Counted from the stretch's first letter, positions 1 to 8,623 are shown. The stretch: 64,000 nt of DNA from Bacillota bacterium (GCA_023426265.1 JAFABA010000165.1:1-64000), one strand, 5' to 3'. Notes: generated by a model not told the origin, from the sequence alone. Program-made: numbers and translations.

Positions 1-513
1 GATATGAACGTGCTCATCAACAACGCCGGCATTCAGCGGCGCATGGATTTAACCGACCCCGACGTTGCGTGGCATGATATAAAACAGGAACTTGCCATCA
101 ACCTGGAAGCGCCCATCCACTTTGCCCGGCTGTTTACGGCGCATCTGTTAAAGCAGCGCAATCCCGCCATTGTCAACGTATCCTCGGAGCTTTCATTCCT
201 GCCGCCCATCTGGGTGCCGGTGTACGGCGCCACAAAAGCGGGCGTGCATTCCTTTACGTTCAGCCTCAGAAAGCAGTTGGAACACACCGGCATTGAAGTA
301 ATCGAAGTGATCCCGCCCGCAGTCAACACGGACCTTGGCGGCGTGGGCCTGCATACGTTCGGGGTGGACGTCAACCTCTTTGCGGATGCAGTGATCGATG
401 GTTTTTCCAAAGGGCGGATCGAAATCGGCTACAACAACCTGGACAGCACCCGCCTGCCCCGCGAGGAAATCGAGCGCGCCGCCGTCGAGCTCTGGCAGCG
501 CAGGAAAAAGTAG
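1..513 (+). CDS. SDR-family oxidoreductase (DltE-like), 3' part only
   Basis: C-terminal two thirds of a short-chain dehydrogenase/reductase. The frame is open to the window edge, so the N-terminal Rossmann GxxxGxG part lies outside. Visible family marks are the NNAG motif at the very start, a Ser in the VNVSSE strand, and the catalytic YxxxK (VYGATKAG). These proteins use NAD(P)H. The closest described relatives are DltE-like SDRs of unknown substrate, so only the family is assigned. It is convergent with the ABC exporter operon, with a hairpin between them. Confidence 0.85.
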   Translation, partial: DMNVLINNAGIQRRMDLTDPDVAWHDIKQELAINLEAPIHFARLFTAHLLKQRNPAIVNVSSELSFLPPIWVPVYGATKAGVHSFTFSLRKQLEHTGIEVIEVIPPAVNTDLGGVGLHTFGVDVNLFADAVIDGFSKGRIEIGYNNLDSTRLPREEIERAAVELWQRRKK

Positions 514-555
514 CGGCTGCGGGGCCGGGAAGAGCTTACCAACGCATCAGTCTAC

Positions 556-646
556 TGTCATCCTGAGCAAAGCGAAGGATCTTAAAAGCGCCTATATTAG
601 GGGATATAATAAGAACCAGATTCTTCGCCTCCGGCTCAGAATGACA
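556..646. repeat. Intergenic inverted-repeat element
   Basis: The left arm (556-582, TGTCATCCTGAGC...) and right arm (618-646) are imperfect inverted copies of about 27 bp separated by about 35 bp. This TGTCATYCTGAGC..GAAGGATCT type is a dispersed intergenic palindrome seen in many bacterial genomes. No protein is encoded. Confidence 0.6.
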
Positions 647-670
647 GACAGCGAGGTCTATCGACATGCA

Positions 671-709
671 GAGGCCTGCGGCAGATTGCCGCAGGCCTCT
701 TGTTATTGT
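671..709 (+). terminator. Rho-independent terminator after the SDR gene
   Basis: Perfect 13-bp stem (671-683 / 687-699, GAGGCCTGCGGCA) with a 3-nt loop followed by TTGTTATT. It lies between the convergent SDR and ABC genes. The T-rich side is on the plus strand, so it mainly serves the SDR gene. Confidence 0.7.
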
Positions 710-717
710 GCAAAAAC

Positions 718-2613
718 TTACGAAAGCTCGAACGCGCCGGTATAAAGCTGGTAGTACCTCCCGCGCTGCTCAATAAGGTCGTCATGATCCCCGCGCTCAA
801 TGATGCGGCCGTTCTCCAGCACCATAATGGCGTTGGCGTTGCGCACCGTGGACAGGCGGTGGGCAATAACGAATACCGTGCGCCCCTGCATCAGCTGATC
901 CATGCCCTTTTCAATGAGCGCCTCGGTGCGCGTATCGATGGAGCTTGTGGCTTCGTCCAATATCAGCACCGGGGGATCTGCGAGCGCCGCACGGGCGATC
1001 GCCAGCAGCTGCCGCTGCCCCTGGCTCAGGTTCGCACCGTCGCCGGTGATCATGGTATCGTACCCTTCGGGCAGGTGGCGGATAAAGGAATCCGCGTTTG
1101 CGAGCTTCGCCGCGCGCTTGATTTCGCTTTCCGTGGCGTCAAGCCGCCCGTAGCGGATGTTCTCCATCACGGTACCCGTAAACAGGTGCGTATCCTGCAG
1201 CACGATCGCGAGCGAGCGCCGGAGGTCTGCCTTTTTGATGTCGTTAACGTTGACGCCGTCGTAAAGAATGCGCCCTTCGTTGACGTCGTAAAAGCGGTTG
1301 ATAAGGTTGGTGATAGTTGTCTTGCCCGCGCCCGTAGAGCCCACGAACGCGATTTTCTGGCCGGGTTTGGCGTAAAGCGTCATATCCTCAAGAACCGGCT
1401 TCTCAGGTACATACCGGAAGTCCACATCCTCCAGCCGCACATCCCCGCGTACTTCCGTATACTGTGCCGTACCATCGGGAAGAAGCCGCTTCCACGCCCA
1501 AACGCCGGTGCGCGTGCTGCTCTCCTTCATGGAACCATCCGCGTTCTTTTCCACGTAGACGAGGCTCACCGTGCCCTCGTCGTTTTCGGGTTCCTGGTCG
1601 ATCAGTTCAAATATCCGCTCTGCGCCCGCAAGCGCCTGAAGCACGATATTAAACTGCTGCGACGCCTGGATAATGGGCTGCGAGAAGGAACGGGTATACT
1701 GCAAAAACGCCGCAAGCGTGCCAATGTCCAGCCCGTAGCCTACCGCAAGCAGGCCGCCCGTCATGGCGGTGAGCGCATAATGCACATAGGAAAGGTTGTT
1801 CATCACCGGCATCAGGATGCTGGCAAACGTGTTCGCCCCCCGCGCGGATTTATAGAGTTCGTCGTTGAGCGTATCAAAGTGCTCCTTGGCCTCCCGTTCC
1901 CGAGAGAACACTTTAACGACCTTCTGGCCCTCGATCATTTCCTCAATGTAGCCGTTGGCGGCTCCGATGGCCTCCTGCTGCCTGCGGAAATACATGCCGC
2001 TCCGTTTTCCCAGGGCCTGAACCGCCCAAATCATGATGGCAAGCATAACGACCACCAGTACCGTGAGCACGGGGTTCAATACAAGCATCACAACAAATAC
2101 GCTGACCACCGTAAGCGCGGAGGAAATAATCTGTACGAAGCTTTGCCCCAAAAACTGGCGGAGCGTATCCGTATCGTTGGTGTAACGGCTCATCAGCTCG
2201 CCATGCGTGTGCGCGTCAAAATACTTGAGCGGCAGCTTTTGCATGTGCGCGAACAAATCGTTCCGGATGCTGTTGAGCGTCCCCACCGATATGTTGATCA
2301 TCAGCCGGTTATAGAGATACGCCGCGCCCACGCCTACAACGTACACCGCGCCGATGCGCACAAGCATCAGGGCAAGCGGCGTAAAATCCGGGTTTTGTTG
2401 CCCCACCAGCGGCAGGATATAATCGTTGATGAGCGGCTTTAAAAAGTACGAGCCCGCAACCGAAGCGCCCGTGCTGATGAGCACACTGACGAGCACGATA
2501 GTAAGCTGTATCTTATACGGCTTGAGGTACCCTACAATGCGCCTTAACGTGCCCATTGCATTTTTCGGGCCTCTGCCCCTTCCACCCATTTTGTTCTGTT
2601 CAGGCCTTGGCAT
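718..2613 (-). CDS. ABC exporter, fused permease-ATPase (second subunit)
   Basis: 631-aa half-transporter of the multidrug/lipid exporter type. A membrane domain of about six helices (residues ~25-330) is followed by an ATPase domain with Walker A (GSTGAGKTT), signature LSQGQRQLL, Walker B (VLILDEATSS) and the H-loop (IAHRLST). An insert of about 30 residues rich in charged amino acids separates the two domains. It overlaps the preceding ABC gene by 14 nt, which suggests translational coupling and a heterodimer like BmrCD or LmrCD. The MarR gene at the head of the operon suggests control by a toxic ligand; the substrate is not visible. The start (MPRPEQ) was chosen because of the overlap; MGGRGRG eight codons later is possible. 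Confidence 0.9.
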   Translation of the reverse strand: MPRPEQNKMGGRGRGPKNAMGTLRRIVGYLKPYKIQLTIVLVSVLISTGASVAGSYFLKPLINDYILPLVGQQNPDFTPLALMLVRIGAVYVVGVGAAYLYNRLMINISVGTLNSIRNDLFAHMQKLPLKYFDAHTHGELMSRYTNDTDTLRQFLGQSFVQIISSALTVVSVFVVMLVLNPVLTVLVVVMLAIMIWAVQALGKRSGMYFRRQQEAIGAANGYIEEMIEGQKVVKVFSREREAKEHFDTLNDELYKSARGANTFASILMPVMNNLSYVHYALTAMTGGLLAVGYGLDIGTLAAFLQYTRSFSQPIIQASQQFNIVLQALAGAERIFELIDQEPENDEGTVSLVYVEKNADGSMKESSTRTGVWAWKRLLPDGTAQYTEVRGDVRLEDVDFRYVPEKPVLEDMTLYAKPGQKIAFVGSTGAGKTTITNLINRFYDVNEGRILYDGVNVNDIKKADLRRSLAIVLQDTHLFTGTVMENIRYGRLDATESEIKRAAKLANADSFIRHLPEGYDTMITGDGANLSQGQRQLLAIARAALADPPVLILDEATSSIDTRTEALIEKGMDQLMQGRTVFVIAHRLSTVRNANAIMVLENGRIIERGDHDDLIEQRGRYYQLYTGAFELS

Positions 2614-4339
2614 ATTCGTCCACTCCTTTGCGCTGGGAAGCGAAGACTTCGCGGTAAATTTCGCTTTCCTGCATCAGTTCCTCGTGCGTACCTACCGCGC
2701 TGACTTTCCCCTCATCGAGCACCACGATCTGGTCCGCGTCCATAATGGAAGCGATGCGCTGCGCGATGATGATGGTAGTCATGCCTGCAAGCTCCTGCTT
2801 GAGGCCGCTACGGATGCGGCGGTCGGTATCGGTATCGACGGCGCTTGTGCTGTCGTCCAGTATCATGATTTTGGGGCGCTTCAACAGTGCGCGGGCGATA
2901 CACAGCCGCTGTTTCTGGCCACCGGAAAGGTTCACGCCGCCCTGCCCCAGGTCCGTATCATATCCGTTGGGAAAACCCATGATAAAATCGTGCGCCTGCG
3001 CGATGCGGCAGGCCTTTTCGATCTCTTCGTCCGTGGCGTCCGCGTTGCCCCATTTGAGGTTTTCGCGTATGGTGCCGGAAAACAGCACGTTATTCTGCAG
3101 CACGATTGCCACCGAATCCCTTAAAGCCCTCAGGTCATAGTCGCGCACGTCGTTTCCGCCCACCAGGACGCTGCCCGCTTCCACATCGTAGAGCCGGGGA
3201 ATCAGTTGCACCAATGTGGTCTTGGCGGAGCCTGTCGCGCCCATTACGCCGACCGTTTGCCCCGCAGGTATTGCAAGGTCAATGTCGCACAGCGTCGGCT
3301 CCCCGGAGCCCGTGCTGTACCGAAAACGCACGTTCTTGTATGCAACGCTTCCATCCGGCACTTCCGATATCCCATCCTTGGGGCTTACGATATCGGTCTT
3401 TTCATCCAGCACCTCCGCGATGCGGGTAAAGGAAGCGCGGGTGATGACGATCATCATGAACACCATGCCCATCATCATCAAAGACATCAGGATCTGGGTG
3501 GTATAGCTGACAAAGCTCATCAGGTCGCCGGTGAGCATGGTGCCGTTAATGATGCGCACGCCGCCAAACCAGGAGATGGCGATCATACATGCGTAAATGA
3601 CGAACATCATCATCGGCATGATCCAGATAACGATGCGTTCTGCCGCATACTGCAGTTTCATCACCTGGGTAGATACCTCGCGGAATTTTTCCGTCTCGTG
3701 GTCTTCACGCACAAACGCCTTGACCACGCGGATGCCGATGAGGTCTTCCTGGACGTTTCGGTTCATTTTATCGTACTCCGCAAGCATTTTCCGAAAGCGC
3801 GGATACGCGGAAGACATCACGAATATCAGCGTTGCGGCCAACACCGGTACGGCAATCAGGAACACCGTCGCCAGCTCCGTATTGATGGAGACCGCCATAA
3901 TGACCGCAAACACCAGCATGACGGGCGCGCGCACCGCCAGGCGCAGCGACATCATAAATGTGTTCTGCACGCTTGTGACGTCGGTGGTGAGCCTCGTAAC
4001 TAAGCTTGCGGTGCTGAAACGGTCGATATTGGAAAAGGAAAAGTCCTGTATTTTTGCAAACAGCGCCCGCCTGAGGTTCTGCGCAAAGCCTGCGCCCGCT
4101 GTAGAAGAAAGGCGGGACGTGAGCATGCCGAAGCACAGCGACAAAAACGCCATGCCGATCATCAAGAGCCCGATTTGCGTAATGTAGGCCATATCCCGGT
4201 TCGCAACGCCGATATTGATGATACGCGACATCAAAAACGGGATGGTCACTTCCATCGCCACCTCGAGCACCATGGTAATCGGCGACAGAATGGTTTGTTT
4301 CTTATATGCGCCCAGGTAGCGCAGCAACGTTTTTAGCAT
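2600..4339 (-). CDS. ABC exporter, fused permease-ATPase (first subunit)
   Basis: 579-aa half-transporter with a membrane domain at residues ~15-310, then an ATPase domain with Walker A in the form GATGSAKTT (Ala in place of the usual Gly before Lys), signature LSGGQKQRL and Walker B (IMILDDSTSAVD). In Walker B the catalytic Glu is replaced by Asp (LDDS). This is the hallmark of the degenerate ATP site in heterodimeric exporters, where the partner (LDEA) carries the active site. The start overlaps the end of the MarR gene by 7 nt, so the three genes form one operon. Confidence 0.9.
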   Translation of the reverse strand: MLKTLLRYLGAYKKQTILSPITMVLEVAMEVTIPFLMSRIINIGVANRDMAYITQIGLLMIGMAFLSLCFGMLTSRLSSTAGAGFAQNLRRALFAKIQDFSFSNIDRFSTASLVTRLTTDVTSVQNTFMMSLRLAVRAPVMLVFAVIMAVSINTELATVFLIAVPVLAATLIFVMSSAYPRFRKMLAEYDKMNRNVQEDLIGIRVVKAFVREDHETEKFREVSTQVMKLQYAAERIVIWIMPMMMFVIYACMIAISWFGGVRIINGTMLTGDLMSFVSYTTQILMSLMMMGMVFMMIVITRASFTRIAEVLDEKTDIVSPKDGISEVPDGSVAYKNVRFRYSTGSGEPTLCDIDLAIPAGQTVGVMGATGSAKTTLVQLIPRLYDVEAGSVLVGGNDVRDYDLRALRDSVAIVLQNNVLFSGTIRENLKWGNADATDEEIEKACRIAQAHDFIMGFPNGYDTDLGQGGVNLSGGQKQRLCIARALLKRPKIMILDDSTSAVDTDTDRRIRSGLKQELAGMTTIIIAQRIASIMDADQIVVLDEGKVSAVGTHEELMQESEIYREVFASQRKGVDEYAKA

Positions 4340-4848
4340 GTTTTCTCCCCCAGCATATGCTCGTGCATTTTTCGTTTCAACTGCATGAGCGATTCAAAAT
4401 CCAAATGCTCGACATCGAGCTTGGCGCGATCCGCGGCGCTTTTCACTAGCTTTCCCAGCAATATGGAAAGCTCATCCATGTCCTCCTTGGAAAGGACGGA
4501 AAAGACGTCTCCATCCACTTCAATGTAGCGCTGCTTGCACGCCCTTGAAATCTGCTCGCCCTTTGACGTCAGGTACAGCCGGTTGCAGCGCTGGTCGTCT
4601 TCCGTCTGTTTTTTTAAGAGCCCGTCCCGCTGCATCCGCTTTGTGGACTGCGCGACCGAGGACGGGGAAATGAGCAGCGCTTCGGCAATCTGCACCTGCG
4701 TACATCCGGGGTTCCACCGGATATATTCGAGCACCGGAAGCTGGCCGCGGTGCAGCGGGGAAGTTTCCGCCGCCTTTCTTTGCAGGATCCGGCGCAGGCA
4801 AAAAAGCTGTTCGAGCTGCAGCGCCACATCCGAATAGCGTTCGGGCAT
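4333..4848 (-). CDS. MarR-family transcriptional regulator
   Basis: 171-aa winged-helix regulator. The helix-turn-helix region covers residues ~50-90 (TQVQIAEALLISPSSVAQ) and is followed by the wing (DDQRCNRLYLTSKG). It is the first gene of an operon with two ABC exporter halves, the usual layout for a local repressor relieved by an exported compound. A strong AGGAGG site precedes the ATG. Its promoter carries a perfect 11-bp inverted repeat, so autoregulation is likely. Confidence 0.9.
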   Translation of the reverse strand: MPERYSDVALQLEQLFCLRRILQRKAAETSPLHRGQLPVLEYIRWNPGCTQVQIAEALLISPSSVAQSTKRMQRDGLLKKQTEDDQRCNRLYLTSKGEQISRACKQRYIEVDGDVFSVLSKEDMDELSILLGKLVKSAADRAKLDVEHLDFESLMQLKRKMHEHMLGEKTC

Positions 4849-4865
4849 TTTACTCCTCCTTCATT

Positions 4866-4926
4866 TAGTGAAGTGCTTCATTGTTACGCACTTCACTATT
4901 ATGCTACCGCAGATTTTCATTGTAAA
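4866..4926 (-). promoter_or_regulatory. Promoter and MarR operator of the exporter operon
   Basis: On the minus strand, TTTACA (4921-4926), 17 nt, CATAAT (4898-4903). A perfect 11-bp inverted repeat (TAGTGAAGTGC, 4866-4876, and its complement 4888-4898, 11-nt spacer) begins at the -10 box and covers the transcription start. This is the expected position for repression by the MarR protein. Confidence 0.75.
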
Positions 4927-4982
4927 GAGGCGAATATGGCATGAATGTAAAAAAAACGTAAGCATGTTCTGGAAGGTCCCCC

Positions 4983-5010
4983 AAAAAATAAAAGGGCGCC
5001 GACGGCGCCC
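4983..5010 (-). terminator. Terminator, minus strand
   Basis: A GGGCGCC / GGCGCCC stem (4994-5010) is followed, reading the minus strand, by TTTTATTTTTT. It lies about 170 bp past the stop of the YhfC-type protease gene and would end that transcript before the MarR promoter. Between it and that stop is a second strong hairpin (GGGGCTCTCCCC / GGGGAGCCCC) near 5045-5070. Confidence 0.75.
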
Positions 5011-5183
5011 CAGCTTACTGCATGCCCCTCCTTAGGGGGTGTGGGGGCTCTCCCCAAGGGGAGCCCCTATTGGATCAAATCTGACGATTGGCTGTGCAGC
5101 TTTGGCTGCATATCATTCCTTGCAGAATACCCGAATGTGCCATTCGGTGCATGCGCGTCAGATTCAAAGTCCGCAGGACTTTG

Positions 5184-6059
5184 TCAGCGGCCTTCTGGAG
5201 ACTCCACAAATTCCTCCGAAGAATTCGCGGGTTGTTCGGGCGGAACCTCCTGCGCGGGGATCACGCCGATCGCATCCGCGGGCAATTCCACCACGGGGAA
5301 GTTCTTCTTTGCACGCAACGCGTAGAAAAGGCACAGCACCGCAAACACCAGCATGACCCCTTCGAGCGCGAGCGGACCCATGTGCGTATAGGCCGGGACG
5401 ATCACCGCAAACGCGTCCACAAACGTGTGCGCAAGTATCGCGAGCAGGAGATACTTCCCGGGCCGGTTTCGCACAAAGCCCGTAAATATCATGGCGGAGA
5501 AGCCGATGTGCAGCATCACCGCGAATATGCGTTCCGCGCCGCCGAGCACCGAGAGGATGGGTGTAAGCGCGCCCAGCTGCCCCGCAACGGTGGCGGCAAC
5601 ATCCTCGCCTACCATTGCAACCAATGTGCCGTTGCTCATGGCAAAATAGAGTATTAGGGAACTGATGAGCGGAACCCCGGCCAGGAGGATGGCCTCTATT
5701 CCGCCGTGGCCGAAGCCAAACGCTATGGCATCCGCATAGCGCCTGTGTTTTTTGAGCATCAGCTTGCAGAAAAGATACCTTGCGAACTCTTCAAACAGAC
5801 CCGCGGTAAACCCCATAAACAGCCCGTAGAGGACGATGTTTTGCGAAAGCTGCTGCATAAAAGGGGTTTGCCCGAATATGCTCAAAAGCGGCATGCGGAT
5901 GAGCACCTGAGAGACGGTAAACGCAAGAACGCCCGTAAAGAACGCAGGAGCAATTTTCAGCTTTTTCCCCTGCATGATAAGGAACGATACGATGGGCAGC
6001 CCGAAGCATACGGCAATGCTTGCAATGAGGCCGATAGTGACCAATGTGGTGTTTTGCAT
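5184..6059 (-). CDS. YhfC-type glutamic intramembrane protease homologue
   Basis: 291-aa polytopic membrane protein, about eight predicted helices. It carries the EEFAR motif (E90-R94) and GFGHGGIEA (115-123, His118, Glu122) that mark the YhfC/DUF2324 branch of CAAX-protease-like (ABI) membrane peptidases; the Glu and His residues would form the active site inside the membrane. The C-terminal ~45 residues are soluble, acidic and proline-rich. I chose the start at 6059 because GGAGGG lies at good spacing there; an upstream ATG lacks one. Transcribed alone; target unknown. Confidence 0.75.
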   Translation of the reverse strand: MQNTTLVTIGLIASIAVCFGLPIVSFLIMQGKKLKIAPAFFTGVLAFTVSQVLIRMPLLSIFGQTPFMQQLSQNIVLYGLFMGFTAGLFEEFARYLFCKLMLKKHRRYADAIAFGFGHGGIEAILLAGVPLISSLILYFAMSNGTLVAMVGEDVAATVAGQLGALTPILSVLGGAERIFAVMLHIGFSAMIFTGFVRNRPGKYLLLAILAHTFVDAFAVIVPAYTHMGPLALEGVMLVFAVLCLFYALRAKKNFPVVELPADAIGVIPAQEVPPEQPANSSEEFVESPEGR

Positions 6060-6169
6060 AAAGCCCTCCAATCTGTTGCAGCCCGAAAACATCAAAGCCC
6101 GCCTGTAAACAACTACACCATTTCCCTAATTATTGTATCCTGGAAATCCACCGCATTCAACCGGATGCC

Positions 6170-6206
6170 AAAAATAAAACCGGCGTGCGCGGATGCGCAC
6201 GCCGGT
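6170..6206 (-). terminator. Terminator after the OadG/OadB genes
   Basis: Perfect 12-bp stem (6179-6190 / 6195-6206, ACCGGCGTGCGC) with a 4-nt loop. On the minus strand it is followed by TTTATTTTT. It sits 11 nt after the oadG-like stop codon. Confidence 0.85.
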
Positions 6207-6217
6207 AGGTTCCATAT

Positions 6218-6352
6218 CTATTCTTCTTTCTTCTTCTGTTTGCTTCCGATGGAAACCATCAGTTTGGCGAAAAAGTAAAACAGAATCAGGGATATAAATA
6301 CGCCCGCCAGGCCAAAGCCCATCACAGACCAACCAGCATCAACTATCGTCAT
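6218..6352 (-). CDS. Small OadG-like subunit of a sodium-pump decarboxylase
   Basis: 44-aa protein with one N-terminal membrane helix (residues ~10-33, VMGFGLAGVFISLILFYFF) and a short Lys/Glu-rich cytoplasmic tail. This is the architecture of the gamma (OadG) subunit, which anchors the alpha and beta subunits of biotin-dependent Na+-translocating decarboxylases. The assignment rests on the tail, the helix and the position 14 nt after the beta subunit gene. AAGGAGGG precedes the ATG at good spacing. It is shorter than typical OadG (about 80 aa). Confidence 0.7.
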   Translation of the reverse strand: MTIVDAGWSVMGFGLAGVFISLILFYFFAKLMVSIGSKQKKKEE

Positions 6353-6366
6353 TGTCTTACCCTCCT

Positions 6367-7530
6367 TTATTTAATCAGCGACGCAAGCCATGGCGTAATG
6401 GACAGAATGATGCCGCCTGCAATGACGGAACCGATCTGCCCGGAAACATTCGCGCCCATCGCCTGCATCAGGATGAAGTTCGTGGGGTCCTCCTCCTTTG
6501 CCATGCGCTGCACGATACGGGCCGCCATTGGGAAAGCGGAGATGCCCGCTGCGCCTATCATGGGGTTGACTTTGTTTTTCCCGGAGAACAGGTTAATCAG
6601 CTTCGCAAACAACACGCCGCCCGCGGTATCGAATATGAATGCGACCAAGCCCAATCCAAGTATGGCGAGCGTACCGGCCGTAAGGAAATCCTCATATCTC
6701 ATGGAAGCGCCAATGGTAATGCCCAGCAGCAGCGTTACAATATTGGAAAGCTCTTTCTGGGCTGCCTGCGCGAGCCGCTCCACAACGCCCGCTTCCTTAA
6801 GCAGGTTGCCAAACATCAGGAGGCCAATCAAGGGAGCGCTGATGGGTGCGATGATACCGGCAAGAACCGTAACGCCGATGGGGAACAGGACCATTACCCA
6901 TTTGGGCAGCGTGACGTCGCTGTACACCATCCGGATTTTGCGCTCTTCCCTGCTGGTCAGAAGCTTAATAATCGGCGGCTGGATAATGGGTACGAGGGAC
7001 ATATAAGAGTAAGCGGCAACCGTTATGGCGGGAAGCAGCCTTTGAGAAAATTGCGATGCAACAATAATTGAGGTCGGCCCATCCGCAGCGCCGATAATAC
7101 CAATGGATACGGCGTCTTTCAACGTGAAATTAAGGATTGGGAACAACTGAGTGAGGAAAATTGCCGCCATCACCGTAAAGAAAATTCCAAACTGGGCCGC
7201 GGCGCCAAAGAACATCATTTTCGGCGTAGAAAGCAAGGGCCTGAAATCCGTCATTGCGCCAATGCCTATGAATATGAGCGCGGGAAACAGCTCTGTGAGG
7301 ATACCGGAGTTGTAAACAAACTGCAGCAACCCTACTTCCGTCCCTTGGCCCCAAATGATGCTTAACGGCAGGTTGACAAGAATTGCGCCAAATCCGATGG
7401 GAAGCAGCAGCACCGGCTCATAATCCTTTGCAATGGCAAGGTATATGAGTAACCCGCCAATCGCATACATAATGAGATATTGCCAATGGAATGTGAGTAT
7501 GCCCTCGAACAAACTTGAAATACCGCTCAT
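6367..7530 (-). CDS. Na+-translocating decarboxylase beta subunit (OadB/GcdB/MmdB)
   Basis: 387-aa integral membrane protein with about ten helices. It carries the conserved signatures of the beta subunit, including IGAMTDFRPLL, GAADGPTSI (the Asp that binds Na+) and the C-terminal GANVSGQIGSVIAGG. The protein couples decarboxylation of a carboxybiotin-bound carboxyl group to export of Na+. The start at 7530 (MSGISS) follows an AAAGGA site; an upstream in-frame ATG would add 38 unlikely residues. No alpha (carboxyltransferase) or biotin-carrier gene is in the window, so the substrate (oxaloacetate, methylmalonyl-CoA or glutaconyl-CoA) cannot be told. Confidence 0.9.
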   Translation of the reverse strand: MSGISSLFEGILTFHWQYLIMYAIGGLLIYLAIAKDYEPVLLLPIGFGAILVNLPLSIIWGQGTEVGLLQFVYNSGILTELFPALIFIGIGAMTDFRPLLSTPKMMFFGAAAQFGIFFTVMAAIFLTQLFPILNFTLKDAVSIGIIGAADGPTSIIVASQFSQRLLPAITVAAYSYMSLVPIIQPPIIKLLTSREERKIRMVYSDVTLPKWVMVLFPIGVTVLAGIIAPISAPLIGLLMFGNLLKEAGVVERLAQAAQKELSNIVTLLLGITIGASMRYEDFLTAGTLAILGLGLVAFIFDTAGGVLFAKLINLFSGKNKVNPMIGAAGISAFPMAARIVQRMAKEEDPTNFILMQAMGANVSGQIGSVIAGGIILSITPWLASLIK

Positions 7531-7615
7531 TGTCTTTGTTCTTTTCCTTTCTTCAGTTCGGAGTGGGTAAAGATTGTCCCGCTGATATGATGATTGCCAA
7601 AACGATATCGGTTTT

Positions 7616-7644
7616 ATTGTAGCATATTGCAAGATTTCTTGCAT
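7616..7644 (-). promoter_or_regulatory. Promoter of the oadB-like operon
   Basis: Minus strand: ATGCAA (7639-7644), 17 nt, TACAAT (7616-7621) with an extended -10 TG. The -35 box lies in an inverted repeat TGCAAG-4-CTTGCA (7628-7643), a possible operator. Just upstream is a direct repeat GATGTGAATTT (7648-7669). Confidence 0.55.
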
Positions 7645-7673
7645 AGGTGATGTGAATTTGATGTGAATTTTTT

Positions 7674-7701
7674 TTGTTATGAAGCGGATATATGGTATAA
7701 C
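7674..7701 (+). promoter_or_regulatory. Promoter of zapA
   Basis: TTGTTA (7674-7679), 16 nt, TATAAC (7696-7701). It is divergent from the oadB promoter and about 110 bp upstream of the zapA start. Confidence 0.5.
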
Positions 7702-7810
7702 CGTAGCTTTATGCCGGGCATATACGGGAAGAGCTGCATTTACCCTTGCAACACAAGAAAATTAGGGGTATACTGGTAAAAACAGCGTATGGTTGGGGGT
7801 TATAAGGTAC

Positions 7811-8161
7811 ATGCAGAAGACGCGGGTCACTGTTCATGTAGCCGGGCAAACGGTTCATTTGTGCGGTACCGAAGAAGAAACGTATATCAAAAGCGTAGCG
7901 GCCTATGTGGATGAAAAAGTAAACGAGGTGCAAAAGGCGCACCCTGCGCTGGGCACCAGCACCTGCGTGATGCTAAGCGCTCTCAATATGGCGGACGAGC
8001 TGTTTAAACTAAGGCAGCAGTACGCGGAGCTGGACCAGCGGATTATGGAATTGAGGAGTCTCTCCTCCCCCGCCATCCTGCCGCGGCCCGGGGCAAAGGC
8101 GCCGGTCAAGCATCCGTTTGAAGAAAAGCAGGCGGTTGCAAAGCAGGGCGAACAGAAATAA
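7811..8161 (+). CDS. zapA: Cell division protein ZapA
   Basis: 116-aa protein. The N-terminal half matches the ZapA family (TVHVAGQTVHLCGTEEETYI, then AAYVDEKVNEV) and is followed by a predicted coiled coil (residues ~65-90). The tail is Pro/Ala/Lys-rich. ZapA binds FtsZ and bundles its filaments at the division ring. The ATG at 7811 is preferred to an in-frame TTG at 7793. It is a single-gene unit closed by a terminator. Confidence 0.85.
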   Translation: MQKTRVTVHVAGQTVHLCGTEEETYIKSVAAYVDEKVNEVQKAHPALGTSTCVMLSALNMADELFKLRQQYAELDQRIMELRSLSSPAILPRPGAKAPVKHPFEEKQAVAKQGEQK

Positions 8162-8174
8162 ATTCCAAAATCAC

Positions 8175-8198
8175 AAAAATCCCGAAAGGGATTTTTTT
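8175..8198 (+). terminator. Terminator of zapA
   Basis: AAAAATCCC - GAAA - GGGATTTTT followed by TT: a compact GNRA-loop hairpin with a T-run, 13 nt after the stop codon. Confidence 0.9.
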
Positions 8199-8228
8199 AT
8201 ATGCAACCTGCTTGAAGGTTTCAAGGTA

Positions 8229-8581
8229 TCGGCGCTTTAAAAGCGCCGACGTTTGTTTTTTTTGCTTTGGGGGAACTGCGTTTCCCCAAACCCCTTCCTT
8301 AAGAACGCCTGTCTAGGTGACTCTCCTGCTACTACGCCATTCCGCAAGCGGAATGCCTTTCAATAAGCGTCCTGTCTGCTGCATGGCGGGGCGCTCCGCC
8401 GCCCCGCTCACATTAGTATTTTTAGAGAATACATAAAAATCCGTCAAAGTTGACGACACGTGCGTCAGCTTTGACACATTGCACGGCCGCCGCCCGGAAA
8501 ACGCCACAGCGTTTTTAGGCGGCCGTAGAAAAATCCTCCCCGTAAATGCTCGCGCAAGTGGCGCATTTGCGCCGCTTGCGC
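8229..8581. repeat. Gene-free stretch with a cluster of hairpins
   Basis: No supported gene lies between the zapA terminator and the htrA terminator. The stretch holds a row of palindromes: 8229-8249 (TCGGCGCTTT stem, followed by T8, a second terminator shape), ~8339-8356 (CATTCCGC), ~8386-8407 (GCGGGGCG), ~8444-8474 (TCAAAGTTGACG, 12 bp with one wobble), 8483-8526 (ACGGCCGCC arms) and 8552-8581 (GCGCAAGTGGCGCA type, 14 bp). Confidence 0.55.
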
Positions 8582-8584
8582 GAC

Positions 8585-8623
8585 CAAAAAAGCGGCAGCG
8601 CCCGGGGGGAGCCGGACGCTGCC
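8585..8623 (-). terminator. Terminator of the HtrA gene
   Basis: Minus-strand stem GGCAGCG / CGCTGCC (8594-8623) with an inner GC-rich hairpin, followed by GCTTTTTTGG. It lies about 50 nt after the htrA stop codon. Confidence 0.8.

Noticed and set aside
700..2442. Long open frame on the plus strand opposite the ABC exporter gene
   Set aside because: It is a GC-rich antisense shadow of a clear ABC transporter; its product (rich in His, Arg and Gln) shows no domain.
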